Shown here piece by piece: positions 13,001 to 30,600 of a stretch of 64,000 bases of DNA. The notes below the pieces were generated by a model. The model worked only from the letters and a program-made list of their open reading frames with translations. It ran no database searches and was not told the origin of the DNA. The translations under genes were made by a program, and so were the position numbers. Location of the stretch: positions 8,964,449 to 9,028,448 of the forward strand of contig NC_081335.1 in NCBI RefSeq assembly GCF_022539665.2. Direction: 5' to 3'. The number at the start of each line of letters is the position of its first letter. The first letter of the stretch is position 1. This DNA comes from Daphnia carinata. Taxonomy: Eukaryota; Arthropoda; Branchiopoda; Diplostraca; Daphniidae.

Positions 13001-16000
13001 TATCACACTATATTCACATTGAATACACGTATATTTGATGCTGTTTGAATGTACATTATGAAACTGATTCTATAACACTATATTCACATTGAATACACGT
13101 ATATTTCATGCTGTTTGAATGTAGATATTGAAACTCACTGTATCACACTATATTCACATAGAATACACGTATATTTGATGCTGTTTGAATGTAGATCATT
13201 GAAACTGATTCTATCACACTATATTCACATTGAATACACGTATATTTGATGCTGTTTGAATGTGGATATAGAAACTCACTGTATCACACTATATTTACAT
13301 TGAATACACGTATATTTGATGCTGTTTGAATGCAGATATTGAAACTCAATGTATCACACTATATTCACATTGAATACACGTATATTTGATGCTGTTTGAA
13401 AGTTGATATTGAAACTCACTGTATCACACTATATTCACATTGAATACACGTATATTTGATGCTGTTTGAATGTAGATATTGAAACTGATTCTATAACACT
13501 ATATTCACATTGAATACACGTATATTTGATGCTGTTTGAATGTAGATATTGAAACTCACTGTATCACACTATATTCACATTGAATACACGTATATTTGAT
13601 GCTGTTTGAATGTACATCATGAAACTGATTCTATAACACTATATTCACATTGAATACACGTATATTTGATGCTTTTTGAATGTACATCATGAAACTGATT
13701 GTATAACACTATATTCACATTGAATACACGTATATATTTGATATGAAACTGATTTATAACACTATATTCACATTGAATACGTATATTTGATGCTGTTTGA
13801 ATGTAGATATTGAAACTCACTGTATCACACTATATTCACATTGAATACACGTATATTTGATACTGTTTGAATGTAGATCATGAAACTCATTCTATAACAC
13901 TATATTCACATTTAATACACGTATATTTGATGCTGTTTGAATGTAGATATTGAAACTGATTCTATAACACTATATTCACATTGAATACATGTATATTTGA
14001 TGCTGTTTGAATGTAGATATTGAAACTCTCTGTATCATACTATATTCACATTGAATACACGTATATTTGATGCTGTTTGAATGTGGATATTGAAACTCAC
14101 TATATCACACTATATTCACATTGAATACACGTTTATTTGATGCTGTTTGAATGTAGATATTGAAACTGATTGTATCACACTATATTCAAATTGAATACAC
14201 GTATATTTGATGCTGTTTGACTGTAGATATTGAAACTGATTCTATACCTCTATTTTCACATTGAATACACGTTTATTTGATGCTGTTTGAATGTACATTA
14301 TGAAACTGATTGTATCACACTATATTCACATTGAATACACGTATATTTGATGCTGTTTGAATGTAGATCATGAAACTGATTCTATAACACTATATTCACA
14401 TTGAATACACGTGTATTTGATGCTGTTTTAATGTAGATATTGAAACTCCCTGTATCACACTATATTCACATTGAATACACGTATATTTGATGCTGTTTAA
14501 TGTAGATATTGAAACTCACTGTATCACACTATATTCACATTGAATACGCGTATATTTGATGCTGTTTGAATGTAGATATTGAAACTCACTGTATCACACT
14601 ATATTCACATTGAATACAGGTATATTTGATGCTGTTTGAATGTAGATATTGAAACTCACTGTATCACACTATATTCACATTGAATACACGTATATTTGAT
14701 GCTGTTTGAATGTAGATATTGAAACTCACTGTCATACTATTCACATTGAATACACGTATATTTGATGCTGTTTGAATGTAGATATTGAAACTGATTCTAT
14801 AACACTATATTCACTTTGAATACACGTATATTTGATGCTGTTTGAATGTAGATATTGAAACTCACTGTATCACGCTATATTCACATTGAATACAGGTATA
14901 TTCGATGCTGTTTGAATGTAGATATTAAACTCAATGTATCACACTATATTCACATTGAATACAGGTATATTTGATGCTGTTTGAATGTAGATATTGAAAC
15001 TCACTGTATCACACTATATTCACATTTAATACACGTATATTTGATGCTGTTTGAATGTAGATATTAAACTCAATGTATCACACTATATTCACATTGAATA
15101 CACGTATATTTGATGCTGTTTGAATGTAGATATTGAAACTCACTGTATCACACATATTCACATTGAATACACGTATAGTTGATGCTGTTTGAATGTAGAT
15201 ATTGAAACTCACTGTATCACACTATATTCACATTGAATACACGTATATTTGATACTGTTTGAATGTACATTATGAAACTGATTCTATAACACTATATTCA
15301 AATTGAATACACGTATATTTGATACCGTTTGAATGTAGATCATGAAACTGATTCTATAACACTATATTCACATTGAATACACGTATTTTTGATGCTGTTT
15401 GAATGTACATTAAGAAACTGATTCTATAACACTATATTCAAATTGAATACACGTATATTTGATGCTGTTTGAATGTAGATATTGAAACTCACTGTATCAC
15501 ACTATATTCACATTGAATACACGTATATTCGATGCTGTTTGAATGTACATCATGAAACTGATTCTATAACACTATATTCACTTTGAATACACGTATATTT
15601 GATACTGTTTGAATGTACATTATGAAACTCACTGTATCACGCTATATTCACATTGAATACAGGTATATTTGCTGTTTGAATGTAGATATTGAAACTCACT
15701 GTATCACACTATATTCACATTGAATACACGTATATTTGATGCTGTTTGAATGTAGACATTGAAACTCACTGTATCACACTATATTCACATTGAATACAGG
15801 TATATTTGATGCTGTTTGAATGTAGATATTGAAACTCACTGTATCACACTATATTCACATTGAATACAGGTATATTTGATGCTGTTTGAATGTAGATATT
15901 GAAACTCACTGTATCACACTATATTCACATTGAATACAGGTATATTTGATGCTTTTTGAATGTAGATATTGAAACTTAATGTATCACACTATATTCACAT

Positions 16001-19000
16001 TGAATACACGTTTATTTGATGCTGTTTGAATGTAGATATTGAAACTCAGTGTATCACACTATATTCACATTGAATAGACGTATATTTGATGCTGTTTGAA
16101 TGTATATATTGAAACTCAATGTATCACACTATATTCACATTGAATACACGTATATTTGATGCTGTTTGAATGTAGATCATGAAACTGATTCTATAACACT
16201 ATATTCACATTGAATACACGTATATTTCATGCTGTTTGAATGTAGATATTGAAACTCACTGTATCACACTATATTCACATTGAATACACGTATATTTGAT
16301 ACTGTTTGAATGTACATTAAGAAACTGATTCTATAACACTATATTCACATTGAATACACGTATATTTGATGCTGTTTGAATGTAGATATTGAAACTCACT
16401 GTATCACACTATATTCACATTGAATACACGTATATTTGATGCTGTTTGAATGTAGATATTGAAACTGATTCTATAACACTATATTCACATTGAATACACG
16501 TTTATTTGATGCTGTTTGAATGTACATCATGAAACTGATTGTATAACACTATATTCACATTGAATACACGTATATTTGATGCTGTTTGAATGCAGATATT
16601 AAACTCAATGTATCACACAATATTCACATTGAATACACGTTTATTTGATACTGTTTGAATGTACATTATGAAACTGATTCTATAACACTATATTCACATT
16701 GAATACACGTATATTTGGTGCTGTTTGAATGTAGATATTGAAACTCACTGTATAACACTATATTCACATTGAATACACGTATATTTGATGCTGTTTGAAT
16801 GTAGATATTGAAACTCAGTCTATCACACTATATTCACATTGAATACACGTATATTTGATGCTTTTTGAATGTAGATATTGAAACTCACTGTATCACACTA
16901 TATTCACATTGAATACACGTATATTTGATGCTGTTTGAATGTAAGTATTGAAACTCACTGTATCACACGATAATCACATTGAATAAACGTATATTTGATG
17001 CTGTTTGAATGTAGAAATTGAAACTCAATGTATCACACTATATTCACATTGAATACACGTATATTTGATGCTGTTTGAATGTAGATATTGAAACTCACTG
17101 TAACACACTATATTCACATTGAATACACTTATATTTGATGCTGTTTGAATGTACATATTGAAAGTTATTCTATAACACTATATTCACATTGAATACACGT
17201 ATATTTGATGCTGTTTGAATGTAGATATTGAAACTCACTGTATCACACTATATTCACATTGAATACACGTATATTTGATGCTGTTTGAATGTAGATATTG
17301 AAACTCACTGTATCACACTATATTCACATTGAATACACGTATATTTGATGCTGTTTGAATGTATATCAAGAAACTGATTCTATAACACTATATTCACATT
17401 GAATACACGTATATTTGATGCTGTTTGAATGTAGATATTAAAACTCACTGTAACACACTATATTCACATTGAATACACGAACATTTGATGCTGTTTGAAT
17501 GTAGATATTGAAACTCACTGTATCACACTATATTCACATTGAATACACGTATATTTGATGCTGTTTGAATGTAGATATTGAAACTCACTGTATCACACTA
17601 TATTCACATTGAATACACGTATATTTGATGCTGTTTGAATGTACATCATAAAACTGATTCTATAACACTATATTCAAATTGAATACACGTATATTTGATG
17701 CTGTTTGAATGTAGATATTGAAACTGATTCTGTATCACACTATATTCACATTGAATACACGTATATTTGATGCTGTTTGAATGTAGATATTGAAACTCAC
17801 TGTATCACACTATATTCACATTGAATACACGTATATTTGATGCTGTTTGAATGTAGATATTGAAACTCCTTGTATCACACTATATTCACATTTAATACAC
17901 GTATATTTGATGCTGTTTGAATGTAGATATTGAAACTCACTGTATCACACTATATTCACATTGAATACACGTATATTTGATACTGTTTGAATGTACATCA
18001 TGAAACTGATTGTATAACACTATATTCACATTGAATACACGTTTATTTGCTGCTGTTTGAATGCAGATATTGAAACTTAATGTATCACACTATATTCACA
18101 TTGAATACACGTTTATTTGATACTGTTTGAATGTACATTATGAAACTGATTCTATAACACTATATTCACATTGAATACAAGTATATTTGATGCTGTTTGA
18201 ATGTAGATATTGAAACTCACTGTATCACACTATATTCACATTTAATACATGTTTATTTGGTGCTGTTTGAATGTAGATATTGAAACTTACTGTATCACAC
18301 TATATTCAGTTTGAATACACGTATATTTGATACTGTTTGAATGTACATTATGAAACTGATTCTATAACACTATATTCACATTGAATACACGTATATTTGA
18401 TGCTGTTTGAATGTAGATATTGAAACTCACTGTATCACACTATATTCACATTGAATACACGTATATTTGATGCTGTTTGACTGTACATTATGAAACTGAT
18501 TCTATAACACTATATTCACATTGAATACACGTATATTTCATGCTGTTTGAATGTAGATATTGAAACTCACTGTATCACACTATATTAACATTGAATACAC
18601 GTATATTTGATACTGTTTGAATATAGATATTGAAACTCACTGTATCACACTATATTAACATTGAATACACGTATATTTGATGCTGTTTGAATGTAGATAT
18701 TGAAACTCACTGTATCACACTATATTCACAATGAATACACGTATATTTGATGCTGTTTGAATGTAGATATTGAAACTCACTGTATCACACTACATTTACA
18801 TTGAATACACGTATATTTGATACTGTTTGAATGTAGATATTGAAACTCACTGTATCACACTATATTCACATTGAATACACGTATATTTGATACTATTTGA
18901 ATGTACATTAAGAAACTGATTCTATAACACTATATTCACATTGAATACACGTATATTTCATGCTGTTTGAATGTAGTGAAACTCACTGTATCAAATGTAC

Positions 19001-22000
19001 ATCATAAAACTGATTCTATAACACTATATTCAAATCGAATACACGTATATTTGATGCTGTTTGAATGTAGATATTGAAACTCACTGTATCACACTATATT
19101 CACATTGAATACACGTATATTTGATGCTGTTTGAATGTAGATATTGAAACTGATTGTATTACACTATATTCACATTGAATACCGTATATTTGATGCTGTT
19201 TGAATGTACATATTGAAACTCACTGTATCACACTATATTCACATTGAATACACGTATATTTGATGCTGTTTGAATGTAGATATTGAAACTCACTGTATCA
19301 CACTATATTCACATTGAATACACGTATATTTGATGCTGTTTGAATGTACATATTGAAACTATTCTATAACACTATATTCACATTGAATACACGTATATTT
19401 GATGCTGTTTGAATGTAGATATTGAAACTCACTGTATCACACTATATTCACATTGAATACACGTATATTTGATGCTGTTTGAATGTAGATATTGAAACTC
19501 ACTGTATCACACTATATTCACATTGAATACACGTATATTTGATGCTGTTTGAATGTAGATATTGAAACTCACTGTATCACACTATATTCACATTGAATAC
19601 ACGTATATTTGATGCTGTTTGAATGTACATTGAAACTGATTCTATAACACTATATTCACATTGAATACACGTATATTTGATGCTGTTTGAATGTAGATAT
19701 TGAAACTCACTGTATCACACTATATTCACATTGAATACACGTATATTTGATGCTGTTTGAATGTAGATATTGAAACTCACTGTATCACACTATATTCACA
19801 TTGAATACACGTATATTTGATGCTGTTTGAATGTAGATATTGAAACTCACTGTATCACACTATATTCACATTGAATACACGTATATTTGATGCTGTTTGA
19901 ATGTAGATATTGAAACTCACTGTATCACACTATATTCACATTGAATACACGTATATTTGATGCTGTTTGAATGTAGATATTGAAACTCACTGTATCACAC
20001 TATATTCACATTGAATACACGTATATTTGATGCTGTTTGAATGTAGATATTGAAACTCACTGTATCACACTATATTCACATTGAATACACGTATATTTGA
20101 TACTGTTTGAATGTACATCATAAAACTGATTCTATAACACTATATTCACATTGAATACACGTATATTTGATGCTGTTTGAATGTAGATATTGAAACTCAC
20201 TGTATCACACTATATTCACATTGAATACACGTATATTTGATGCTGTTTGAATGTAGATATTGAAACTCACTGTATCACACTATATTCACATTGAATACAC
20301 GTATATTTGATGCTGTTTGAATGTAGATATTGAAACTCACTGTATCACACTATATTCACATTGAATACACGTATATTTGATGCTGTTTGAATGTAGATAT
20401 TGAAACTGATTGTATAACACTATATTCACATTGAATACACGTATATTTGATGCTGTTTGAATGTAGATATTGAAACTCACTGTATCACACTATATTCACA
20501 TTGAATACACGTATATTTGATGCTGTTTGAATGTAGATATTGAAACTCAATGTATCACACTATATTCACATTGAATACACGTATATTTGATGCTGTTTGA
20601 ATGTAGATATTGAAACTCAATGTATCACACTATATTCACATTGAATACACGTATATTTGATGCTGTTTGAATGTACATTATGAAACTGATTCTATAACAC
20701 TATATTCACATTGAATACACGTATATTTGATGCTGTTTGAATGTAGATATTGAAACTCACTGTATCACACTATATTCACATTGAATACACGTATATTTGA
20801 TGCTGTTTGAATGTAGATATTGAAACTCACTGTATCACACTATATTCACATTGAATACACGTATATTTGATGCTGTTTGAATGTAGATATTGAAACTCAC
20901 TGTATCACACTATATTCACATTGAATACAGGTATATTTGATGCTGTTTGAATGTAGATATTGAAACTCACTGTATCACACTATATTCACATTGAATACAC
21001 GTATATTTGATGCTGTTTGAATGTAGATATTGAAACTCACTGTATCACACTATATTCACATTGAATACACGTATATTTGATGCTGTTTGAATGTAGATCA
21101 TGAAACTGATTCTATAACACTATATTCACATTGAATACACGTATATTTGATGCTGTTTGAATGTAGATATTGAAACTCAATGTATCACACTATATTCACA
21201 TTGAATACACGTATATTTGATGCTGTTTGAATGTAGATATTGAAACTGAGTGTATCACACTATATTCACATTGAATACACGTATATTTGATGCTGTTTGA
21301 ATGTAGATATTGAAACTCACTGTATCACACTATATTCACATTGAATACACGTATATTTGATGCTGTTTGAATGTAGATATTGAAACTCACTGTATCACAC
21401 TATATTCACATTGAATACACGTATATTTGATGCTGTTTGAATGTAGATATTGAAACTGATTCTATCACACTATATTCACATTGTATACACGTATATTTGA
21501 TGCTCTTTGAATGTAGATATTAAAACTGACTGTATCACACTATATTCACATTGAATACACGTATATTTGATGCTGTTTGAATGTAGATATTGAAACTCAC
21601 TCTATCACACTATATTCACATTGAATACTCGTATATTTGATGCTGTTTGAATGTAGATATTTAAACTCACTGTATCACACTATATTCACATTGAATACAG
21701 GTATATTTATCACACTATATTCACATTGAATATACGTATATTTGATGCTGTGTGAATACAGATATTGAAACTCATTGTATCACACTATATTCACATTGAA
21801 TACACGTATATTTGATGCTGTTTGAATGTAGATATTGAAACTCACTGTATCACACTATATTCACATTGAATACACGTATATTTGATGCTGTTTGAATGTA
21901 GATATTGAAACTGATTCTATAACACTATATTCACATTGAATACACGTATATTTGATGCTGTTTGAATGTAGATATTGAAACTCACTGTATCACACTATAT

Positions 22001-25000
22001 TCACATTGAATACACGTATATTTGACGCTGTTTGAATGTAGATAATGACCCTCACTGTATAACACTATATTCACATTGAATACACGTATATTTGATGCTG
22101 TTTGAATGTAGATATTGAAACTCACTGTATCACACTATATTCACATTGAATACACGTATATTTGATGCTGTTTGAATGTAGATATTGAAACTCACTGTAT
22201 CACACTATATTCACATTGAATACACGTATATTTAATGCTGTTTGAATGTAGATCATGAAACTGATTCTATAACACTATATTCACATTGAATACACGTATA
22301 TTTGATGCTGTTTGAATGTAGATATTGAAACTCACTGTATCACACTATATTCACATTGAATACACGTATATTTGATGCTGTTTGAATGTAGATATTGAAA
22401 CTCACTGTATCACACTATATTCACATTGAATACACGTATATTTGATGCTGTTTGAATGTAGATATTGAAACTCACTGTATCACACTATGTTCACATTGAA
22501 TACACGTATATTTGATGCTGTTTGAATGTAGATATTGAAACTCACTGTATCACACTATATTCACATTGAATACAGGTATATTTGATGCTGTTTGAATGTA
22601 GATATTGAAACTCACTGTATCACACTATATTCACATTGAATACACGTATATTTGATGCTGTTTGAATGTAGATATTTAAACTCACTGTATCACACTATGT
22701 TCACATTGAATACACGTATATTTGATGCTGTTTGAATGTAGATATTGAAACTCACTGTATCACACTATATTCATATTGAATACACGTATATTTGATGCTG
22801 TTTGAATGTAGATATTGAAACTGATTCTATAACACTATATTCACATTGAATACACGTATATTTGATGCTGTTTGAATGTAGATATTGAAACTCACTGTAT
22901 CACACTATATTCACATTGAATACACGTATATTTGATGCTGTTTGAATGTAGATATGAAACTGATTCTATAACACTATATTCACATTGAATACACGTATAT
23001 TTGATGCTGTTTGAATGTAGATATTGAAACTCACTGTATCACACTATATTCACATTGAATACACGTATATTTGATGCTGTTTGAATGTAGATATTGAAAC
23101 TCACTGTATCACACTATATTCACATTGAATACACGTATATTTGATGCTGTTTGAATGTAGATATTGAAACTCACTGTATCACACTATATTCACATTGAAT
23201 ACACGTATATTTGATGCTGTTTGAATGTAGATATTGAAACTGATTCTATAACACTATATTCACATTGAATACACGTATATTTGATGCTGTTTGAATGTAG
23301 ATATTGAAACTCACTGTATCACACTATATTCATATTGAATACACGTATATTTGATACTGTTTGAATGTAGATATTGAAACTGACTGTATAACACTATATT
23401 CACATTGAATACACGTATATTTGATGCTGTTTGAATGTAGATATTGAAACTGATTCTGTATCACACTATATTCACATTGAATACACGTATATTTGATGCT
23501 GTTTGAATGTAGATATGAAACTGACTGTATAACACTATATTCACATTGAATACACGTATATTTTATGCTGTTTGAATGTAGATCATTGAAACTGATTCTA
23601 TAACACTATATTCACATTGAATACACGTATATTTGATGCTGTTTGAATGTAGATATTGAAACTCACTGTATCACACTATATTCACATTGAATACATGTAT
23701 ATTTGATGCTGTTTGAATGTAGATATTGAAACTCACTGTATCACACTATATTCACATTGAATACACGTATATTTGATGCTGTTTGAATGTAGATCATGAA
23801 ACTGATTCTATAACACTATATTCACATTGAATACACGTATATTTGATGCTGTTTGAATGTAGATATTGAAACTGACTGTATCACACTATATTCACATTGA
23901 ATACACGTATATTTGATGCTGTTTGAATGTAGATATTGAAACTCACTGTATCACACTATATTCACATTGAATACACGTATATTTGATGCTGTTTGAATGT
24001 AGATATTGAAACTGATTCTATAACACTATATTCACATTGAATACACGTATATTTGATGCTGTTTGAATGTAGATATTGAAACTGACTGTAACACTATATT
24101 CACATTGAATACACGTATATTTGATGCTGTTTGAATGTAGATATGAAACTGATTCTATAACACTATATTCACATTGAATACACGTATATTTGATGCTGTT
24201 TGAATGTAGATCATGAAACTGATTCTATAACACTATATTCACATTGAATACACGTATATTTGATGCTGTTTGAATGTAGATCATGAAACTGATTCTATAA
24301 CACTATATTCACATTGAATACACGTATATTTGATGCTGTTTGAATGTAGATATTGAAACTCACTGTATCACACTATATTCACATTGAATACATGTATATT
24401 TGATGCTGTTTGAATGTAGATATTAAAACTCACTGTATCACACTATATTCACATTGAATACACGTATATTTGATGCTGTTTGAATGTAGATATTTAAACT
24501 CACTGTATCACACTATATTCACATTGAATACACGTATATTTGATGCTGTTTGAATGTAGATATTGAAACTCACTGTATCACACTATATTCACATTGAATA
24601 CACGTATATTTGATGCTGTTTGAATGTAGATATTGAAACTGATTCTATAACACTATATTCACATTGAATACACGTATATTTGATGCTGTTTGAATGTAGA
24701 TATTGAAACTCACTGTATCACACTATATTCACATTGAATACACGTATATTTGATGCTGTTTGAATGTAGATCATGAAACTGATTCTATAATACTATATTC
24801 ACATTGAATACACGTATATTTGGTGCTGTTTGAATGTAGATCATGAAACTGATTCTATAACACTATATTCACATTGAATACACGTATATTTGATGCTGTT
24901 TGAATGTAGATAGTGAAACTGATTCTGTAACACTATATTCACATTGAATACACGTATATTTGATGCTGTTTGAATGTAGATATTGAAACTCACTGTATCA

Positions 25001-27525
25001 CACTATATTCACATTGAATACACGTATATTTGATGCTGTTTGAATGTAGATATTTAAACTGATTCTATAACACTATATTCACATTGAATACACGTATATT
25101 TGATGCTGTTTGAATGTAGATATTGAAACTCACTGTATCACACTATATTCACATTGAATACACGTATATTTGATGCTGTTTGAATGTAGATATTGAAACT
25201 GATTCTATAACACTATATTCACATTGAATACACGTATATTTGATGCTTTTTGAATGTAGATATTGAAACTCACTGTATCACACTATATTCACATTGAATA
25301 CACGTATATTTGATGCTGTTTGAATGTAGATATTGAAACTCACTGTATCACACTATATTCACATTGAATACACGTATATTTGATGCTGTTTGAATGTAGA
25401 TCATGAAACTGATTCTATAACTCTATATTCACATTGAATACACGTATATTTGATTCTGTTTGAATGTAGATATTGAAACTCACTGTATCACAATATATTC
25501 ACATTGAATACACGTATAATTGATACTCTTTGAATGTACATTAAGAAACTGATTGTATAACACTATATTCACATTGAATACACGTATATTTGATGCTGTT
25601 TGAATGTAGATATCATGAAACTGATTGTATAACACTATATTCACATTGAATACACGTATATTTGATGCTGTTTGAATGTAGATATTGAAACTCACTGTAT
25701 CACACTATATTCACATTGAATACACGTATATTTGATGCTGTTTGAATGTAGATCATGAAACTGATTCTATAACACTATATTCACATTGAATACACGTATA
25801 TTTGATGCTGTTTGAATGTAGATATTGAAACTCACTGTATCACACTATATTCACATTGAATACACGTATATTTGATGCTGTTTGAATGTAGATCATGAAA
25901 CTGATTCTATAACACTATATTCACATTGAATACACGTATATTTGATGCTGTTTGAATGTAGATATTGAAACTCACTGTATCACACTATATTCACAATTGT
26001 ATTCACATTGAATACACGTATATTTGATACTGTTTGAATGTAGATATTGAAACTGACTCTATCACACTATATTCACATTGAATACACGTATATTTGATGC
26101 TGTTTGAATGTAGATATTGAAACTCACTGTATCACACTATATTCACATTGAATACACGTATATTTGATGCTGTTTGAATGTAGATATTGAAACTCACTGT
26201 ATCACACTATATTCACATTGAATACACGTATATTTGATACTGTTTGAATGTAGATATTGAAACTCACTGTATCACACTATATTCACATTGAATACACGTA
26301 TATTTGATGCTGTTTGAATGTAGATATGAAACTGATTCTATAACACTATATTCACATTGAATACACGTATATTTGATGCTGTTTGAATGTAGATATTGAA
26401 ACTCACTGTATCACACTATATTCACATTGAATACACGTATATTTGATGCTGTTTGAATGTAGATATTGAAACTCACTGTATCACACTATATTCACATTGA
26501 ATACACGTATATTTGATACTGTTTGAATGTACATCATAAAACTGATTCTATAACACTATATTCACATTGAATACACGTATATTTGATGCTGTTTGAATGT
26601 AGATATTGAAACTCACTGTATCACACTATATTCACATTGAATACACGTATATTTGATGCTGTTTGAATGTACATTATGAAACTGATTCTATAACACTATA
26701 TTCACATTGAATACACGTATATTTGATGCTGTTTGAATGTAGATATTGAAACTCACTGTATCACACTATATTCACATTGAATACACGTATATTTGATGCT
26801 GTTTGAATGGAGATATTGAAACTCACTGTATCACACTATATTCACATTGAATACACGTATATTTCATGCTGTTTTAAAGTAGATATTGAAACTCACTGTA
26901 TCACACTATATTCACATTGAATACACGTATATTTGATGCTATTTGATTGTAGATATTGAAACTCACTGTATCACACTATATTCACATTGAATACACGTAT
27001 ATTTGATGCTGTTTGAATGTAGATATTGAAACTCACTGTATCACACTATATTCACATTGAATACACGTATATTTGATGCTGTTTGAATGTAGATATTGAA
27101 ACTCACTGTATCACACTATATTCACATTGAATACACGTATATTTGATGCTGTTTGAATGTAGATATTGAAACTGATTGTATAACACTATATTCACATTGA
27201 ATACACGTATAGGATACTGTTTGAATGTAGATATTGAACTCACTGTATCACACTATATTCACATTGAACTGTATATTTGACACTATATTCACATTGTATC
27301 ACACTATAATTGAATACACGTATATTTGATGCTGTTTGAATGTAGATATTGAAACTCACTGTATCACACTATATTCACATTGAATACACGTATATTTGAT
27401 GCTGTTTGAATGTAGATATTGAAACTCACTGTATCACACTATATTCACATTGAATACACGTTTATTTGATACTGTTTGAATGTACATCATAAAACTGATT
27501 CTATAACACTATATTCAAATCGAAT
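4091..27525 (+). repeat. 70-bp satellite array, first block (about 335 units)
   Basis: Head-to-tail units of 70 bp, about 30% GC, with landmarks CATTGAATACACGTATATTTG, GCTGTTTGAATGTAG and ACACTATATTCA in fixed order. The segment between the last two is the main variable part. One form reads ATATTGAAACTCACTGTATC, another CATGAAACTGATTCTATAAC. Hybrids of the two occur. Single-base indels and truncated units occur (for example near 5018, 7098, 13735 and 18975). The block at about 12160-18990 is more diverged than 4091-12160. No gene is supported here. Long minus-strand reading frames are by-products of the repeat. Confidence 0.98.
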
Positions 27526-27625
27526 NNNNNNNNNNNNNNNNNNNNNNNNNNNNNNNNNNNNNNNNNNNNNNNNNNNNNNNNNNNNNNNNNNNNNNNNNNN
27601 NNNNNNNNNNNNNNNNNNNNNNNNN
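27526..27625. other. Assembly gap (100 N) inside the satellite
   Basis: Exactly 100 N with the same satellite in the same orientation on both sides, so array length and copy number in this window are minimum estimates. Confidence 0.99.
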
Positions 27626-30600
27626 TCACATTGAATAGACGTATATTTGATGCTGTTTGAATGTAGATATTGAAACTCAATGTATCACACTATATTCACA
27701 TTGAATACACGTATATTTGATGCTGTTTGAATGTAGACTCAATGTATCACACTATATTCACATTGAATACACGTATATTTGATGCTGTTTGAATGTAGAT
27801 TATGAAACTGAATCTATAACACTATATTCACATTGAATACACGTATATTTGATGCTGTTTGAATGTAGATATTGAAACTCACTGTATCACACTATATTCA
27901 CATTGAATACACGTATATTTGATGCTGTTTGAATGTAGATATTGAAACTCACTGCATCACACTATATTCACATTGAATACACGTATATTTGATGCTGTTT
28001 GAATGTAGATATTGAAACTCACTGTATCACACTATATTCACATTTAATACATGTTTATTTGGTGCTGTTTGAATGTAGATATTGAAACTCACTGTATCAC
28101 ACTATATTCACATTGAATACACGTATATTTGATACTGTTTGAATGTACATATTGAAACTGATTCTATAACACTATATTCACATTGAATACACGTATATTT
28201 GATGCTGTTTGAATGTAGATATTGAAACTCACATTGAATACTGTATCACACTATATTCACATTGAATACACGTATATTTGATGCTGTTTGAATGTAGATA
28301 TTGAAACTCACTGTATTATATTCATGTGTACATATTGAAACTGATTCTATAACACTATATTCACATTGAATACACGTATATTTGATGCTGTTTGAATGTA
28401 GATATTGAAACTCACTGTATCACACTATATTCACATTGAATACACGTATATTTGATGCTGTTTGAATGTAGATATTGAATCACTATATTCACATTGAATA
28501 TCACACTATATTCACATTGAATACACGTATATTTGATGCTGTTTGAATGTAGATATTGAAACTCACTGTATCACACTATATTCACATTGAATACACGTAT
28601 ATTTGATGCTGTTTGAATGTAGATATTGAAACTCACTGTATCACACTATATTCACATTGAATACACGTATATTTGATGCTGTTTGAATGTAGATATTGAA
28701 ACTCACTGTATCACACTATATTCACATTGAATACACGTATATTTGATGCTGTTTGAATGTAGATATTGAAACTCACTGTTGAATGTACATATATTTGATG
28801 CTGTTTGAATGTAGATATTGAAACTCACTGTATCACACTATATTCACATTGAATACACGTATATTTGATGCTGTTTGAATGTAGATATTGAAACTCATGT
28901 ATCACACTATATTCACATTGAATACACGTATATTTGATGCTGTTTGAATGTAGATATAAACTTCATCACACTATATTCACATTGAATACACGTATATTTG
29001 ATGCTGTTTGAATGTAGATATTGAAACTCACTGTATCACACTATATTCACATTGAATACACGTATATTTGATGCTGTTTGAATGTACATTATGAAACTGA
29101 TTCTATAACACTATATTCACATTGAATACACGTATATTTGATGCTGTTTGAATGTAGATATTGAAACTCACTGTATCACACTATATTCACATTGAATACA
29201 CGTATATTTGATGCTGTTTGAATGTAGATATTGAAACTCACTGTATCACACTATATTCACATTGAATACACGTATATTTGATGCTGTTTGAATGTAGATA
29301 TTGAAACTCACTGTATCACACTATATTCACATTGAATACACGTATATTTGATGCTGTTTGAATGTAGATATTGAAACTCACTGTATCACACTATATTCAC
29401 ATTGAATACACGTATATTTGATACTGTTTGAATGTAGATATTGAAACTGATTCTATCACACTATATTCACATTGAATACACGTATATTTGATGCTGTTTG
29501 AATGTAGATATTGAAACTCACTGTATCACACTATATTCACATTGAATACACGTATATTTGATGCTGTTTGAATGTATATATTGAAACTGATTGTATCACA
29601 CTATATTCACATTGAATACACGTATATTTGATACTGTTTGAATGTACATCATAAAACTGATTCTATAACACTATATTCAAATCGAATACACGTATATTTG
29701 ATGCTGTTTGAATGTAGATTATTGAAACTCACTGTATCACACTATATTCACATTGAATACACGTATATTTCATACTGTTTGAATGTAGATATTGAAACTC
29801 ATTGTATCACACTATATTCACATTGAATACACGTATATTTGATGCTGTTTGAATGTAGATATTGAAACTCACTGTATCACACTATATTCACATTGAATAC
29901 ACGTATATTTGATGCTGTTTGAATGTAGATATTGAAACTCACTGTATCACACTATATTCACATTGAATACACGTATATTTGATGCTGTTTGAATGTAGAT
30001 ATTGAAACTCACTGTATCACACTATATTCACATTGAATACACGTATATTTGATGCTGTTTGAATGTAGATATTGAAACTCACTGTATCACACTATATTCA
30101 CATTGAATACACGTATATTTGATGCTGTTTGAATGTAGATATTGAAACTCACTGTATCACACTATATTCACATTGAATACACGTATATTTGATGCTGTTT
30201 GAATGTAGATATTGAAACTCACTGTATCACACTATATTCACATTGAATACACGTATATTTGATGCTGTTTGAATGTAGATATTGAAACTCATTGTATCAC
30301 ACTATATTCACATTGAATACACGTATATTTGATGCTGTTTGAATGTAGATATTGAAACTCACTGTATCACACTATATTCACATTGAATACACGTATATTT
30401 GATACTGTTTGAATGTACATAATAAAACTGATTCTATAACACTATATTCAAATCGAATACACGTATATTTGATGCTGTTTGAATGTAGATATTGAAACTC
30501 ACTGTATCACACTATATTCACATTGAATACACGTATATTTGATGCTGTTTGAATGTAGATATTGAAACTCACTGTATCACACTATATTCACATTGAATAC

